Of a DNA stretch of 64,000 nt, positions 46,523 to 55,469 are shown one piece after another. A program made the position numbers and the translations under genes. Positions within the stretch are counted from its first letter, which is position 1; each line of letters opens with the position of its first letter. The notes under the pieces were generated by a model, which was not told where the DNA came from, made no database searches, and saw only the letters and a program-made list of their open reading frames with translations. Source of the DNA: Alistipes sp. (GTDB taxonomy: Bacteria > Bacteroidota > Bacteroidia > Bacteroidales > Rikenellaceae); contig JALFNK010000010.1 in assembly GCA_022782405.1 (NCBI GenBank), positions 1 to 64,000 on the forward strand, in the 5' to 3' direction.

Positions 46523-47548
46523 TCAGAGCGCCTGGTCGAACTGGTGCAGGAAGCGCACGTCGTTCTCGAAGTAGAGGCGCAGGTCCTTGACTCCGTATTT
46601 GAGCATCGCGATGCGCTCGATGCCCATGCCGAAGGCGAATCCCGAGTATTTCTCGGGGTCGATGTTATTGGCTTTCAAAACATTGGGATCGACCATGCCG
46701 CAACCCATGATCTCGAGCCATCCCGTGCCCTTGCAGACCGGGCAGCCCTTGCCGCCGCAGAGGTTGCACGAGACATCGACCTCGGCCGAAGGCTCGGTGA
46801 AGGGGAAGTACGACGGGCGCATGCGGATGACGGCCTGCTCGCCGAAGAGCTCCTTGGCGAAGTAGAGCAGCGACTGCTTCAGGTCGGCGAACGAGACCCC
46901 CTCGTCGATGTAGAGACCCTCGATCTGGTGGAAGATGCAGTGCGCACGGTAGGAGATCGCCTCGTTGCGGAAGACCCGTCCGGGGCAGATCACGCGGATC
47001 GGAGGCCGCTGGTGCTCCATCGTGCGGACCTGGATCGACGAGGTGTGCGTGCGCAGCAGGATGTCGGGGTTCTTCTCGATGAAGAAGGTGTCCTGCATGT
47101 CGCGCGCCGGGTGCTCGGGCGGGAAGTTGAGCGCCGAGAAGACATGCCAGTCGTCCTCGATCTCGGGGCCCTCGGCCACCGTGTAGCCCAGGCGCGAGAA
47201 GATCTCGACGATCTGGTTCCTGACGAGCGAAATGGGATGGCGCGAGCCCAGCCCGTCGGCCGATCCCGGGCGCGTCAGGTCATCCGACGTGCCCGCCTCG
47301 CCCGCGGCGGATTGCTGCAGCTCCTCGCGCAGGGCGTTGATGCGCTGCGTGGCCTCCGTCTTGAGGCGGTTGAGCTGCTGCCCCACCTCGCGCTTGAGCT
47401 CCGGGGCCACGCTCTTGAACTCCTCCATCAGGGCGTTCAGTTCGCCCTTCTTGCCGAGAACCTTGATGCGGAACTCCTCGATCTCGGCCGCTGCCTTGGG
47501 TTTGAACTCTTCGACGCGTCGCAGAAGTTCATTGATTTTGTCGGTCAT
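46523..47548 (-). CDS. pheS: Phenylalanyl-tRNA synthetase alpha subunit
   Basis: A 341-residue class II synthetase subunit. N-terminal coiled-coil tRNA-binding helices (1-90) precede the catalytic core with HPISLVRNQIVEIFSRLGY, the motif 2 region RVFRNEAISYRAHCIFHQIEG and motif 3 GFAFGMGIERIAML. CNLCGGKGCPVCKGTGW is a Cys-rich insertion seen in many bacteria. It pairs with PheT encoded elsewhere. First gene of the minus-strand run, promoter at 47600-47607. Confidence 0.96.
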   Translation of the reverse strand: MTDKINELLRRVEEFKPKAAAEIEEFRIKVLGKKGELNALMEEFKSVAPELKREVGQQLNRLKTEATQRINALREELQQSAAGEAGTSDDLTRPGSADGLGSRHPISLVRNQIVEIFSRLGYTVAEGPEIEDDWHVFSALNFPPEHPARDMQDTFFIEKNPDILLRTHTSSIQVRTMEHQRPPIRVICPGRVFRNEAISYRAHCIFHQIEGLYIDEGVSFADLKQSLLYFAKELFGEQAVIRMRPSYFPFTEPSAEVDVSCNLCGGKGCPVCKGTGWLEIMGCGMVDPNVLKANNIDPEKYSGFAFGMGIERIAMLKYGVKDLRLYFENDVRFLHQFDQAL

Positions 47549-47599
47549 ATTTTGTCGGTTTTTCTTTTTTGCCTACTTTTGGACAGTGTCTTTAACGTG

Positions 47600-47607
47600 C
47601 AAAGTTA
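47600..47607 (-). promoter_or_regulatory. -7 element of pheS
   Basis: TAACTTTG on the minus strand, 51 bp before the pheS ATG and 14 bp from the divergent patatin gene start. Confidence 0.75.
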
Positions 47608-47621
47608 CAAAAAAATTGGAT

Positions 47622-49928
47622 ATGATGCGTAAAACGCTCGCTTTTGTCCTGTTGCTGCTCGGCACGGCGCTCCCCGCCGCCGCGCAGCGTGTGGGCGTGG
47701 TGATGAGCGGCGGCGGCGCCAAGGGGCTCTACCATATCGGCGTGCTCGAAGCGCTCGAGGAGTGCGGCGTGCCCATCGACTATGTGGCCGGAACCTCCAT
47801 GGGCTCGATCATCGCCGCGATGTACGCCGCGGGATACGCCCCTTCGGAGATGCGCGAAATCGTCAGCTCGGGCGTCGTCAGGGAGTGGGTTTCGGGACGC
47901 ATCGACCCCAACAAATACCTCGACTACTACCGCCAGATCGGCAGCAACCCCTCGATGCTCAGCCTGCGCATCGACGTCGCGGAGGTCTCCGGAAAACGCA
48001 TCCAGGTCCCCACGAACCTCATCTCCTCGACGCAGATCGACATGGCCCTTACCGAGCTCTTCGCCCCCGCCACGGCGGCCTGCGACGGCGACTTCGACCG
48101 CCTGATGGTCCCCTTCCTCTGCGTGGCGAGCGACATGAACCACCGCCGGGCCGTGGTCCTGCGCCGCGGCGAGTTGAGCGAAGCGGTCCGCTCGTCGATG
48201 TCCATCCCGCTGGTTTTCAAACCCGTAAAGAAGGATTCGATGCTTTTCTACGACGGAGGCATCTACGACAACTTCCCCTGGAAACCCCTCGACGGGACCT
48301 TCCGCCCCGACTTTGTCGTGGGGTCGGTATGCACGGCCGGGAACACCCCGCCCTCCGAGGAGAGCAACCTCCTGGACCAGGCCTTCATGCTCGCCATGCA
48401 GGATACGGACTACGACCTGCCCGAAGCGCGCGGCGTCGTCATCCGCCGCGCGGTGAAGGCCGGGATGCTCGATTTCGACCAGGCCGAGGCGATCATGGAT
48501 GCCGGATACGAGGATGCCATGGCCGCCATGCCCGGGATCCTGGCCCGCTGCGGCGACCGCCGCGGCACGGTGGACTACGCCGCGCGCCGCGCCGCCTTCC
48601 GCGCCCTCTGCCCGCCGCTGGTCTTCAACGACTACCGCCTCGAGGGCCTCAACCGCAAGCAGCGTGCCTACATCCGCGATTTCGTGCAGGTGGACCGCCG
48701 CACCCCCGGACGGCAGCGGCCCATGGCCTTCGACGAACTGCGCGACAACCTCTACGAGGTGCTCGCCCGCGGCGAATTCTCGATGGAGTTCCCCCATGTG
48801 CGTTACGACTCGGTCGAAAAACGCTATGCCTTCCGGGCCCACTTCAACACCCGCCCCAACTTCAAGATCACCCTCGGGGGAAACGTCTCCTCGACGGCCT
48901 TCAACCAGGCCTATGTCGGCATGAACTACCAGTGGATCGGACGTGTCGGGCAGCAGTTCTCGACGGACCTCTATCTGGGCCCGATCTACACCTGGGGCGC
49001 TCTCGGGGGACGCACGGACTTCTACTTCGTAAAGCCCTTCTTCCTGGACTACTCCTACAACTTCTCGGTGCACAGCCTGCGCCACGGCTCCTTCGGCAAC
49101 ATCACGCGCATCGACAACACCAAACCGGTCAAGGAGAGCGAGAGTTTCTTCTCCGTGGGCGTCGGCATGCCCCTCTCGCACCGCAGCGTACTCACGCTCC
49201 GCGCCAACACCGGGCATGTCAATTACCGCTACGATTCGGACGACCCCTTTGCCGACGATACGGACCTCTCGCGCTTCCTCTTCGCCGGGGTCAAGGCCGA
49301 GGTGGCCCGCAATACGCTCGACAAGTTCCTCTACCCGCGCCGGGGCTCCGATCTGCGCCTTTCGGCCGTCTGGGTCTCGGGGCACGACCGCTACCGCCCC
49401 TATGACGCCGAAAAGTTCCTTACGCGCATACAGCGGCAGTGGTTCGGCGCCCGCTTTTCGTGGAGCAAGTATTTCGACATCCCGTCGAGCAGCTGGTTCT
49501 CCTTCGGAATGAATTTCGACGGCGTCTATACGAACCACCCCGACTTCAGCACGCCCGAGGCCACGCTCATGTCGATGCCCTCCTATGCGCCGGTGCAGCA
49601 TGCGCGGATGATCTACATGCCCGACTTCCACGCCCCGTGGTTCGTCGGCGCCGGGCTGATGCCGACCTTCGACCTGATGCCCAACTTCTTCTTCCGCACG
49701 GGATGCTACGCCATGCTGCGCGGGGAGCGCCGGGACCTCTCGTTCTACCCGTCGGCGACCCCCGACAGACCCTGGCACTGGATCTGCGAGGCGTCGTTGG
49801 TCTATCACTCGCCGATCGGCCCCGTGAGCCTCTCGCTCACCAAATACGACCTCCGCGACTGGCACAACATGTACCTGACGTTCAATTTCGGATATACGAT
49901 CTTCGCCCCCCGCGGAACCTTCTATTGA
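47622..49928 (+). CDS. Patatin-like phospholipase fused to an outer-membrane barrel
   Basis: A 768-residue protein: signal peptide (MMRKTLAFVLLLLGTALPAAA), an N-terminal patatin domain with oxyanion motif SGGGAKGLYH, nucleophile Ser59 in GTSMGS and Asp211 in YDGGIYDNFP, then a POTRA-like linker (RLEGLNRKQRAYIRDFVQVD) and a C-terminal BamA/Omp85-type beta-barrel (DLRLSAVWVSG ... YLTFNFGYTIF, ending in an aromatic residue-rich strand). This is the layout of type Vd secretion proteins such as PlpD, which release or display a lipase. The open frame upstream overlaps pheS and is discarded. Two adjacent Met codons; the first is used. Confidence 0.9.
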   Translation: MMRKTLAFVLLLLGTALPAAAQRVGVVMSGGGAKGLYHIGVLEALEECGVPIDYVAGTSMGSIIAAMYAAGYAPSEMREIVSSGVVREWVSGRIDPNKYLDYYRQIGSNPSMLSLRIDVAEVSGKRIQVPTNLISSTQIDMALTELFAPATAACDGDFDRLMVPFLCVASDMNHRRAVVLRRGELSEAVRSSMSIPLVFKPVKKDSMLFYDGGIYDNFPWKPLDGTFRPDFVVGSVCTAGNTPPSEESNLLDQAFMLAMQDTDYDLPEARGVVIRRAVKAGMLDFDQAEAIMDAGYEDAMAAMPGILARCGDRRGTVDYAARRAAFRALCPPLVFNDYRLEGLNRKQRAYIRDFVQVDRRTPGRQRPMAFDELRDNLYEVLARGEFSMEFPHVRYDSVEKRYAFRAHFNTRPNFKITLGGNVSSTAFNQAYVGMNYQWIGRVGQQFSTDLYLGPIYTWGALGGRTDFYFVKPFFLDYSYNFSVHSLRHGSFGNITRIDNTKPVKESESFFSVGVGMPLSHRSVLTLRANTGHVNYRYDSDDPFADDTDLSRFLFAGVKAEVARNTLDKFLYPRRGSDLRLSAVWVSGHDRYRPYDAEKFLTRIQRQWFGARFSWSKYFDIPSSSWFSFGMNFDGVYTNHPDFSTPEATLMSMPSYAPVQHARMIYMPDFHAPWFVGAGLMPTFDLMPNFFFRTGCYAMLRGERRDLSFYPSATPDRPWHWICEASLVYHSPIGPVSLSLTKYDLRDWHNMYLTFNFGYTIFAPRGTFY

Positions 49929-49984
49929 CGGCATTCAGGCCGTGCGGCCCTTTCCGGCCGTGCGCTCTTTCCCGTCCCGGGGCA

Positions 49985-50014
49985 TTTGTTTTTTCGGAAG
50001 AATCCCTATCTTTG
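49985..50014 (+). promoter_or_regulatory. Complete promoter with no protein gene behind it
   Basis: -33 TTTG at 49985-49988 and -7 TATCTTTG at 50007-50014, 18 bp apart, the canonical Bacteroidota arrangement, pointing into a structured non-coding region. Confidence 0.75.
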
Positions 50015-50017
50015 CGG

Positions 50018-50214
50018 GGCAGAAGCGGGGCGGACCCGGCTCCGCAACGGGGCCTTCGGACAGCCCGTATGTCCGATACGACAACCGTTCTTCCCATAGC
50101 ATAGCGCATGAGCCGGACCCGCGGGTCCGGCCATTGGCGACGACAGGGTTTCCCCGTCCTTTCCGAATTCTTCGGGACCCGGGAAATGTTGCGACCTGCC
50201 GTCGCCCTTTTTTT
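50018..50214 (+). ncRNA. Candidate independent structured RNA, about 200 nt
   Basis: Four consecutive hairpins can form: GCGGA/TCCGC (50030-50045), TCGGACA/TGTCCGA (50056-50076), the perfect 20-bp palindrome GCCGGACCCG/CGGGTCCGGC (50112-50131), and a 70-nt rod closed by GGCGACG/CGTCGCC (50136-50206) that ends in seven T residues. With the promoter before it, this is a complete transcription unit lacking any open frame. I see no SRP, tmRNA or RNase P signature. A 6S-like RNA of the Bacteroidales-1 type is possible but not shown. Confidence 0.55.
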
Positions 50215-50246
50215 GTCCGCCGCTCCGCTGCGGCGCCGACAGATGG

Positions 50247-50280
50247 AAAAGGCCGGAACCTGGAATGGTTCCGGCCTTTT
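50247..50280. terminator. Bidirectional terminator at the end of the M13 peptidase gene
   Basis: AAAAGGCCGGAACC and GGTTCCGGCCTTTT pair perfectly around TGGAAT; A and T tracts allow it to work in both directions. It sits 61 bp beyond the M13 peptidase stop. Confidence 0.85.
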
Positions 50281-50340
50281 GCCGTTGCGGCGGACGGCGG
50301 TGTGCCGCGGGCGGGGCAGAACCCCGCTCCGGAGTCCGCC

Positions 50341-52383
50341 CTACCAGATGATCACGCGCTCCTCGACGGGCAGGAACATCTCCCCGTCGGTGATGCCGAA
50401 GGCGTCGTAGAAGTCCTGCAGGTTGCGCAGCGTGGCGTTCACGCGCCACTTGCCCAGCGAGTGCACGTCGAGTTTGGTCAGACGCGCGATCTCCTCGTCG
50501 CGGATGTTCTGTGCCCAGAGCGTCGCGTAGGCCAGGTAGAAGCGCTGTGCGTCGGTGAAGCCGTCGATCGGTGCCGGAGCCTCCTTGCCCTCGAGCGAGT
50601 TGTGGTAGGCCGTCCACGCTACGCGCAGACCGCCCTGGTCGGCGATGTTCTCACCCAGCGAGAGCGAGCCGTTGGCATGCAGCGCCGGCTCCCCGTCCTT
50701 GGCCGGAAGCACCTCGATGGCGTCGAACTGCTTGACCAGAATGTCCGTGCGCTCCTTGAAGGCGGCGGCATCCTCCTCGGTCCACCAGTTGTTCATGTTG
50801 CCGTCCTTGTCGAACTGGCGGCCCTGGTCGTCGAATCCGTGGGTCATCTCGTGGCCGATCACCACGCCGATGGCGCCGTAGTTCACCGCGTCGTCGGCAT
50901 CGGGGTTGTAGAAGGGCGGCTGCAGGATGGCGGCCGGGAAGCAGATCTCGTTCGTCGTCGGGTTGTAGTAGGCATTGACCGTCTGCGGCGTCATGTGCCA
51001 CTCGGCCTTGTCCACCGGCTTGCCCAGCTCCGAGATGTTGTCCTCCGTGTACCAGATGTTGGCATTGACGATATTCTCCCAGTAGCTCTTCGCGGGGTCG
51101 ATCTCGAGCGTCGAGTAATCCTTCCACTTGTCGGGATAGCCGATCTTCACCGTGAAGGTCGCCAGCTTCTCGCGGGCCTTGGCCTTCGTGGCGTCGGACA
51201 TCCACGTCAGCGAGTCGATGTGCTCGCCGAGGGCCGTCTGCAGGTTCTTCACCAGCTCGGTCATGCGCTGCTTGTCCTTCTCGGGGAAGTACTTGGCGAC
51301 GTACATCTCGCCGACGGCCTCACCCAGCGTGCCGTTGGGCACCGCCATGGCGCGCTTCCAGCGCGGGCGCTGCTCCTGCTGGCCCGACATCGTGCGGCCG
51401 AAGAACTCGAACGACGCCGTCTGGAACGCATCGTTCAGGTAGGGCGCCGCAGCGTTGAGGTACTGCGCGGCGAGGTAATAGCGCAGCTCCTCGAGCGGCG
51501 CGGTCTTCAGCAGCTCGTTGGCCCGGGCGATCGCCGTGGGGGTCGTAACGATGATCGACTCGAAGTCGCCGATGCCCATCGTGCGGTAGTAGGCCGCCCA
51601 GTCGATGGCGTCGTACGTCTTCTCGAATTCGGCCTTCGGGGTGGGGTTGTACTGTGCGGCGATGTTGCGCAGCTCGACGTTCGACCACGCCTTCTCGGCC
51701 AGCGACGTCTCGATGTGCATCACGCCCTCGACGGCCTGCGGGATCTGCTCCTCGGCGATGCCCGCCAGGCGGAAGAGCTCGGAGAGATACTCCTTGTAGG
51801 CCGTGCGGATCGACTCGTTCTCCGCGTCGAGGTAGTAGTCGCGGTTGCCCATGCCCAGACCGCCCTGCGAGATGTAGAGGGCGTTCATGTCGCTGTTCAT
51901 CAGGTCGGCTTCGACGCCCACGCCGAAGAAGGGGTTGGCTACCGAGTGGTGGAGGCGTGCGACGGCTTCCGTAAGTCCGGCGCGCTCCTTGATGCCGAGC
52001 AGCGCGGCCACTTCGGCCTGGACGGGCGTGGCGCCCTCGGCGTTGAGCCGTGCCGAGTCGAGCCCCATCTTGTAGAGGTCCGAGATCTTCTGCTCGACGC
52101 TCCCCGGGGTGGTCTCCAGGCGGGTCATCTCCTGGAAGAGCTCGTTGATGCGCTTCTCGTTGTTCTCACGCAGCACGTCGAACGAGCCGTAGCGCGAGAA
52201 CTCCGGCTTGAGCGGGTTCTTCGCCTGCCAGCCGCCCGTGGCGTACTGGTAGAAGTCGGCGTTCGGGGCTACCGAGAGGTCGAAATTCGTCGGGTCGATG
52301 GCCGGGACGCCGGCCGTCTTGTTCTGGTTCTGACAGGCTGCCATACATGCCATGGTTGCAGCAAAAAGAATGATTCGTTTCAT
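50341..52383 (-). CDS. M13-family metalloendopeptidase (PepO-like) lipoprotein
   Basis: A 680-residue zinc peptidase. Signal MKRIILFAATMACMAAC makes it a lipoprotein. The catalytic signatures are complete: VNAYYNPTTNEI (substrate-binding NAYY), GHEMTHGFDDQGRQ (HExxH) and ENIADQGGLR (third ligand Glu and Asp). The length is normal for neprilysin/PepO relatives, which cleave peptides up to about 40 residues. It lies 88 bp downstream of pgk on the same strand and may be read through from it. Confidence 0.94.
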   Translation of the reverse strand: MKRIILFAATMACMAACQNQNKTAGVPAIDPTNFDLSVAPNADFYQYATGGWQAKNPLKPEFSRYGSFDVLRENNEKRINELFQEMTRLETTPGSVEQKISDLYKMGLDSARLNAEGATPVQAEVAALLGIKERAGLTEAVARLHHSVANPFFGVGVEADLMNSDMNALYISQGGLGMGNRDYYLDAENESIRTAYKEYLSELFRLAGIAEEQIPQAVEGVMHIETSLAEKAWSNVELRNIAAQYNPTPKAEFEKTYDAIDWAAYYRTMGIGDFESIIVTTPTAIARANELLKTAPLEELRYYLAAQYLNAAAPYLNDAFQTASFEFFGRTMSGQQEQRPRWKRAMAVPNGTLGEAVGEMYVAKYFPEKDKQRMTELVKNLQTALGEHIDSLTWMSDATKAKAREKLATFTVKIGYPDKWKDYSTLEIDPAKSYWENIVNANIWYTEDNISELGKPVDKAEWHMTPQTVNAYYNPTTNEICFPAAILQPPFYNPDADDAVNYGAIGVVIGHEMTHGFDDQGRQFDKDGNMNNWWTEEDAAAFKERTDILVKQFDAIEVLPAKDGEPALHANGSLSLGENIADQGGLRVAWTAYHNSLEGKEAPAPIDGFTDAQRFYLAYATLWAQNIRDEEIARLTKLDVHSLGKWRVNATLRNLQDFYDAFGITDGEMFLPVEERVIIW

Positions 52384-52471
52384 CGTTCGTTTCGTATCGG
52401 GTTTTTCGAGAAAAACGGGAAGCCCGGATTCCGGCGCTCCCCGCTTTCGGTTGTTTGTCGTCGTCGGAATC

Positions 52472-53734
52472 CTATTCGCGGATGGCCTCCACGCCGGGAA
52501 GCGTGCCGAACTCGATGTACTCGAGCAGCGCGCCGCCGCCCGTCGAGATGTAGGATACCTGGTCGGCCAGGCCGAACTTGTTGATGCAGGCTACCGAGTC
52601 GCCGCCGCCGATGAGCGAGTAGGCGCCCTTCTTCGTAGCCTCGGCGATGGCCAGGGCCACCTCCTTCGAACCGGTTGCGAACTTGTCGATCTCGAAGACG
52701 CCCACGGGGCCGTTCCAGAGGATCGTCTTGCAGCCGAGGATGTGCTCGCGGAAGCGCTTCTTGCCCTCGTTGGCGATATCGACACCCTCCCAGCCGTCGG
52801 GAATGGCGTTGGCCGGGGCCACGTCCGTGTTGGCGTCGGCCGAGAAGGCGTCGGCGATCAGTGCGTCGGGCGACATGACGAGCTCAACGCCCTTCTGCTT
52901 GGCCAGCTCGAGGATCTCGAGCGCCACGGGGAACATGTCGGGCTCGCAGATCGAACCTCCGACCTTGCCGCCCTGGGCTGCGGCGAACGTGTAGGTCATG
53001 CCGCCGCCGATGATGATCGAATCGACCTTCTCGATGAGCGCCTTGATCACGCCGATCTTCGACGAAACCTTCGAGCCGCCGATGATCGCGCAGAACGGAT
53101 GGGCCGGATTCTCCATGACGGCCGAGATGGCCTTGACCTCCTTCTCCATCAGGTAGCCGAACATCTTGTCGTTGGGGAAGTACTTGGCGATCAGGTAGGT
53201 CGAAGCGTGCTTGCGGTGTGCCGTACCGAAGGCGTCATTGACGTAGCAGTCGGCATACGAGGCGAGCTTCTTGACGAACTCCTTCTGCGGACCCTCCTTC
53301 AGGGCCTTCTTGGCGGCGTCCTTCTCCTCCTTGGTGGCATCCTCCGCCAAACCGCGGGGTTTGCCCTCCTCCTCGGCGTAGAAACGCAGGTTTTCCAGCA
53401 GCATCACCTCGCCCGGCTTGAGCGCCTTGGCCATTTCGGCGGCCTTCTCACCCATGCAGTCGCCGGCGAAGGCGACCTTCACGCCGAGGTTCTTCTCGAT
53501 GGCCGGGATGATCTGCTCGAGCGAATACTTCGGATCGGGATTCTTCTTCGGGCGTCCCATGTGCGACATGAGGATCACCGCTCCGCCCTTCTCGAGCACC
53601 TTCTTGACGGTGGGCATGGCGGCGCGGATGCGCGTATCGTCGGTTACCTCGCCCTTCTCGTTGAGGGGCACGTTGAAGTCCACGCGGATGATCGCGCGCT
53701 TGCCTTTGAAATCGTAGTTGTCGATCGAATTCAT
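52472..53734 (-). CDS. pgk: Phosphoglycerate kinase
   Basis: A 420-residue glycolytic enzyme transferring phosphate from 1,3-bisphosphoglycerate to ADP. The N-domain has [18 protein letters not shown] and [18 protein letters not shown]; the C-domain has [25 protein letters not shown] and the nucleotide loop [27 protein letters not shown] closes the site. Complete and of normal length. Its own promoter lies at 53793-53800. Confidence 0.97.
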   Translation of the reverse strand: MNSIDNYDFKGKRAIIRVDFNVPLNEKGEVTDDTRIRAAMPTVKKVLEKGGAVILMSHMGRPKKNPDPKYSLEQIIPAIEKNLGVKVAFAGDCMGEKAAEMAKALKPGEVMLLENLRFYAEEEGKPRGLAEDATKEEKDAAKKALKEGPQKEFVKKLASYADCYVNDAFGTAHRKHASTYLIAKYFPNDKMFGYLMEKEVKAISAVMENPAHPFCAIIGGSKVSSKIGVIKALIEKVDSIIIGGGMTYTFAAAQGGKVGGSICEPDMFPVALEILELAKQKGVELVMSPDALIADAFSADANTDVAPANAIPDGWEGVDIANEGKKRFREHILGCKTILWNGPVGVFEIDKFATGSKEVALAIAEATKKGAYSLIGGGDSVACINKFGLADQVSYISTGGGALLEYIEFGTLPGVEAIRE

Positions 53735-53792
53735 AACGCTGTTATTTTTAGGTATTTGTTGTATGTCTTTGATCCGTCGGGGGATTCTGCCG

Positions 53793-53800
53793 CAAAGTTA
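53793..53800 (-). promoter_or_regulatory. -7 element of pgk
   Basis: TAACTTTG on the minus strand, 58 bp before the pgk ATG. Confidence 0.75.
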
Positions 53801-53902
53801 GGAAAATATTTTCATTTCTGTTATTCCCCTAACACGAAAAAGAGGCTCCGCAAAAAACACGCCGCGCGGGGCCTTCGGCCTCCGGCGGCGCATTGCGGCG
53901 TA

Positions 53903-55225
53903 TCAGGACTTGTAGCGCACCCAGCGGAGCATCTCCCGCAGGGTGGGTTTCTTGCCGTACATGAAGATGCCCACGCGGTAGATCTTCGCCGCGAACCACA
54001 CCATGCCGATGAACGAGGCGTAGAGCACCGCGAGCGAGAGGAGGATCTCCCACAGCGGGATGTCGTAGGGTATGCGGGCCATCATCACCACGGGCGAGGT
54101 GAAGGGGATGATCGAGAACCAGAAGGCCATCGGCGAGTTGGGGTCCTTGATGACGGCGAGCATCATCAGCAGCGCGAGGATGATCGGCAGCGTGATGGGC
54201 ATCTGCAGCTGCGAGGCGTCCTGGACGTTGTCCACGGCCGAACCCACGGCGGCGAACATCGCCGAGTAGAGGAGGTATCCGCCGAAGACGAAGAGCAGCA
54301 GGCAGACGAAAATCTTGACCACATAGCCCAGGTCCGTTACGGCGGCCAGCGCCTGCAGCATCTCGCTGTCCATGCCGCTCGCGGCAGCGGCGTCGGGCAT
54401 GCCCTGCCGCACGGCCTCCACGCCGGCCATCGCCTCCGCGGGCATGAGCTGCGGGAGGACGAAGCTCCCCACGCCGACGATCAGCACGCCCCAGATGACC
54501 ACCTGCACGACGGCCACGGCCGCCACGCCGAGGATCTTGCCCATCATCAGGTCGAAGGGGCGCACCGACGAGACCATCACCTCGAGCACGCGGTTGTTCT
54601 TCTCCTCGATGACCGACTGCATGACCATCGAGCCGTAGATCAGCAGGAACATGTAGAGCACGAAGCCCAGGATGTAGCCCGTGGCCGTGGCGACGACCGA
54701 CGACTGCGCCTGCGACTCGCCCTCCTGCGACTTGTCGTTGCGGAAGGTCTGCAGCGTAACGGTGGTCTTCACCGCGTCGAGGATCTGCTGCAGGTTCTCG
54801 ATCTCGTAGGCCTTGAGCTTCTCGGTTTCGAGGATCTTCTCGATCTGCCCCGTGATGGCGCTCTCGACCGAGAGCGACGACGATGAGTTGGCGTAGAGCT
54901 TCACGGCCGAGGGGTTTTCGAGGATGTCGGCGCCGATCCACAGCACGCCGAAGCGGTCGGTGAGCTGCCGGCGCGCCGTGTCGAGGTCGAGCTCCGTGCT
55001 CTCGAAGGCGACCTCCGCGTTGTTTTCGAGCTGCGGGGCGACAAGACCGCTCTGGTCGATGACAGCGATGTGCCGGGTTTCGCTGCCCGAATACTCCATG
55101 ATGAGCGCCGGGGCGACCATCAGGGCGATCATCAGCACGGGCATGAGGATCGTGGTGATGATAAAGGACTTTTTCCGTACGCGTTCGTTGAATTCGCGCT
55201 GGATGATGATGGATATGTTGGACAT
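53903..55225 (-). CDS. ABC exporter permease, NatB-like
   Basis: A 440-residue ABC-2 type membrane protein. One N-terminal membrane segment (SFIITTILMPVLMIALMVA), a large extracytoplasmic domain of about 140 residues (starting near RHIAVIDQSG), then five to six membrane segments. NNRVLEVMVSSVRPFDLMMGKILG is the typical ABC-2 coupling region. The frame is open upstream, but the Met at 55225 matches the NatB start (SNISIIIQREFNERVRKKSF). Pairs with the ATPase at 55469-56389; the substrate is unknown (sodium export in the namesake). Confidence 0.9.
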   Translation of the reverse strand: MSNISIIIQREFNERVRKKSFIITTILMPVLMIALMVAPALIMEYSGSETRHIAVIDQSGLVAPQLENNAEVAFESTELDLDTARRQLTDRFGVLWIGADILENPSAVKLYANSSSSLSVESAITGQIEKILETEKLKAYEIENLQQILDAVKTTVTLQTFRNDKSQEGESQAQSSVVATATGYILGFVLYMFLLIYGSMVMQSVIEEKNNRVLEVMVSSVRPFDLMMGKILGVAAVAVVQVVIWGVLIVGVGSFVLPQLMPAEAMAGVEAVRQGMPDAAAASGMDSEMLQALAAVTDLGYVVKIFVCLLLFVFGGYLLYSAMFAAVGSAVDNVQDASQLQMPITLPIILALLMMLAVIKDPNSPMAFWFSIIPFTSPVVMMARIPYDIPLWEILLSLAVLYASFIGMVWFAAKIYRVGIFMYGKKPTLREMLRWVRYKS

Positions 55226-55238
55226 GGTTTGTGGGTTT

Positions 55239-55469
55239 TTATCGGTTTTTGTTCGCGGCCGTTTTCCGGGCTGCCGTTTTCCGGAAGCGGAGCAGCAGCA
55301 GGATGCCGCAGCACAGCGTGATGGACGCAAGCGTGAGCCGCAGCGTGCCCTCTCCGGTCCGCAGCGCGTGGACGAGGCCGTACATGCCCAGTCCCAGGCA
55401 CACGCCGGCAAGTGTCCCTGCGGCGGTGCTTCCCCTGCGGCGGGCCGCCTGTCGTCCGCGGCTTTTCAT
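55239..55469 (-). CDS. Small two-segment membrane protein between ABC subunits
   Basis: A 76-residue protein beginning MKSRGRQAARRRGS, with two predicted membrane segments (GTLAGVCLGLGMYGLVHAL and LTLASITLCCGILLLL) and a basic tail. Its ATG shares one base with the ATPase stop (TGATG), so translation is coupled, and the permease starts 13 bp later. Position and coupling support a real gene that may be an accessory subunit of the exporter; I know no family for it. Confidence 0.65.
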   Translation of the reverse strand: MKSRGRQAARRRGSTAAGTLAGVCLGLGMYGLVHALRTGEGTLRLTLASITLCCGILLLLRFRKTAARKTAANKNR

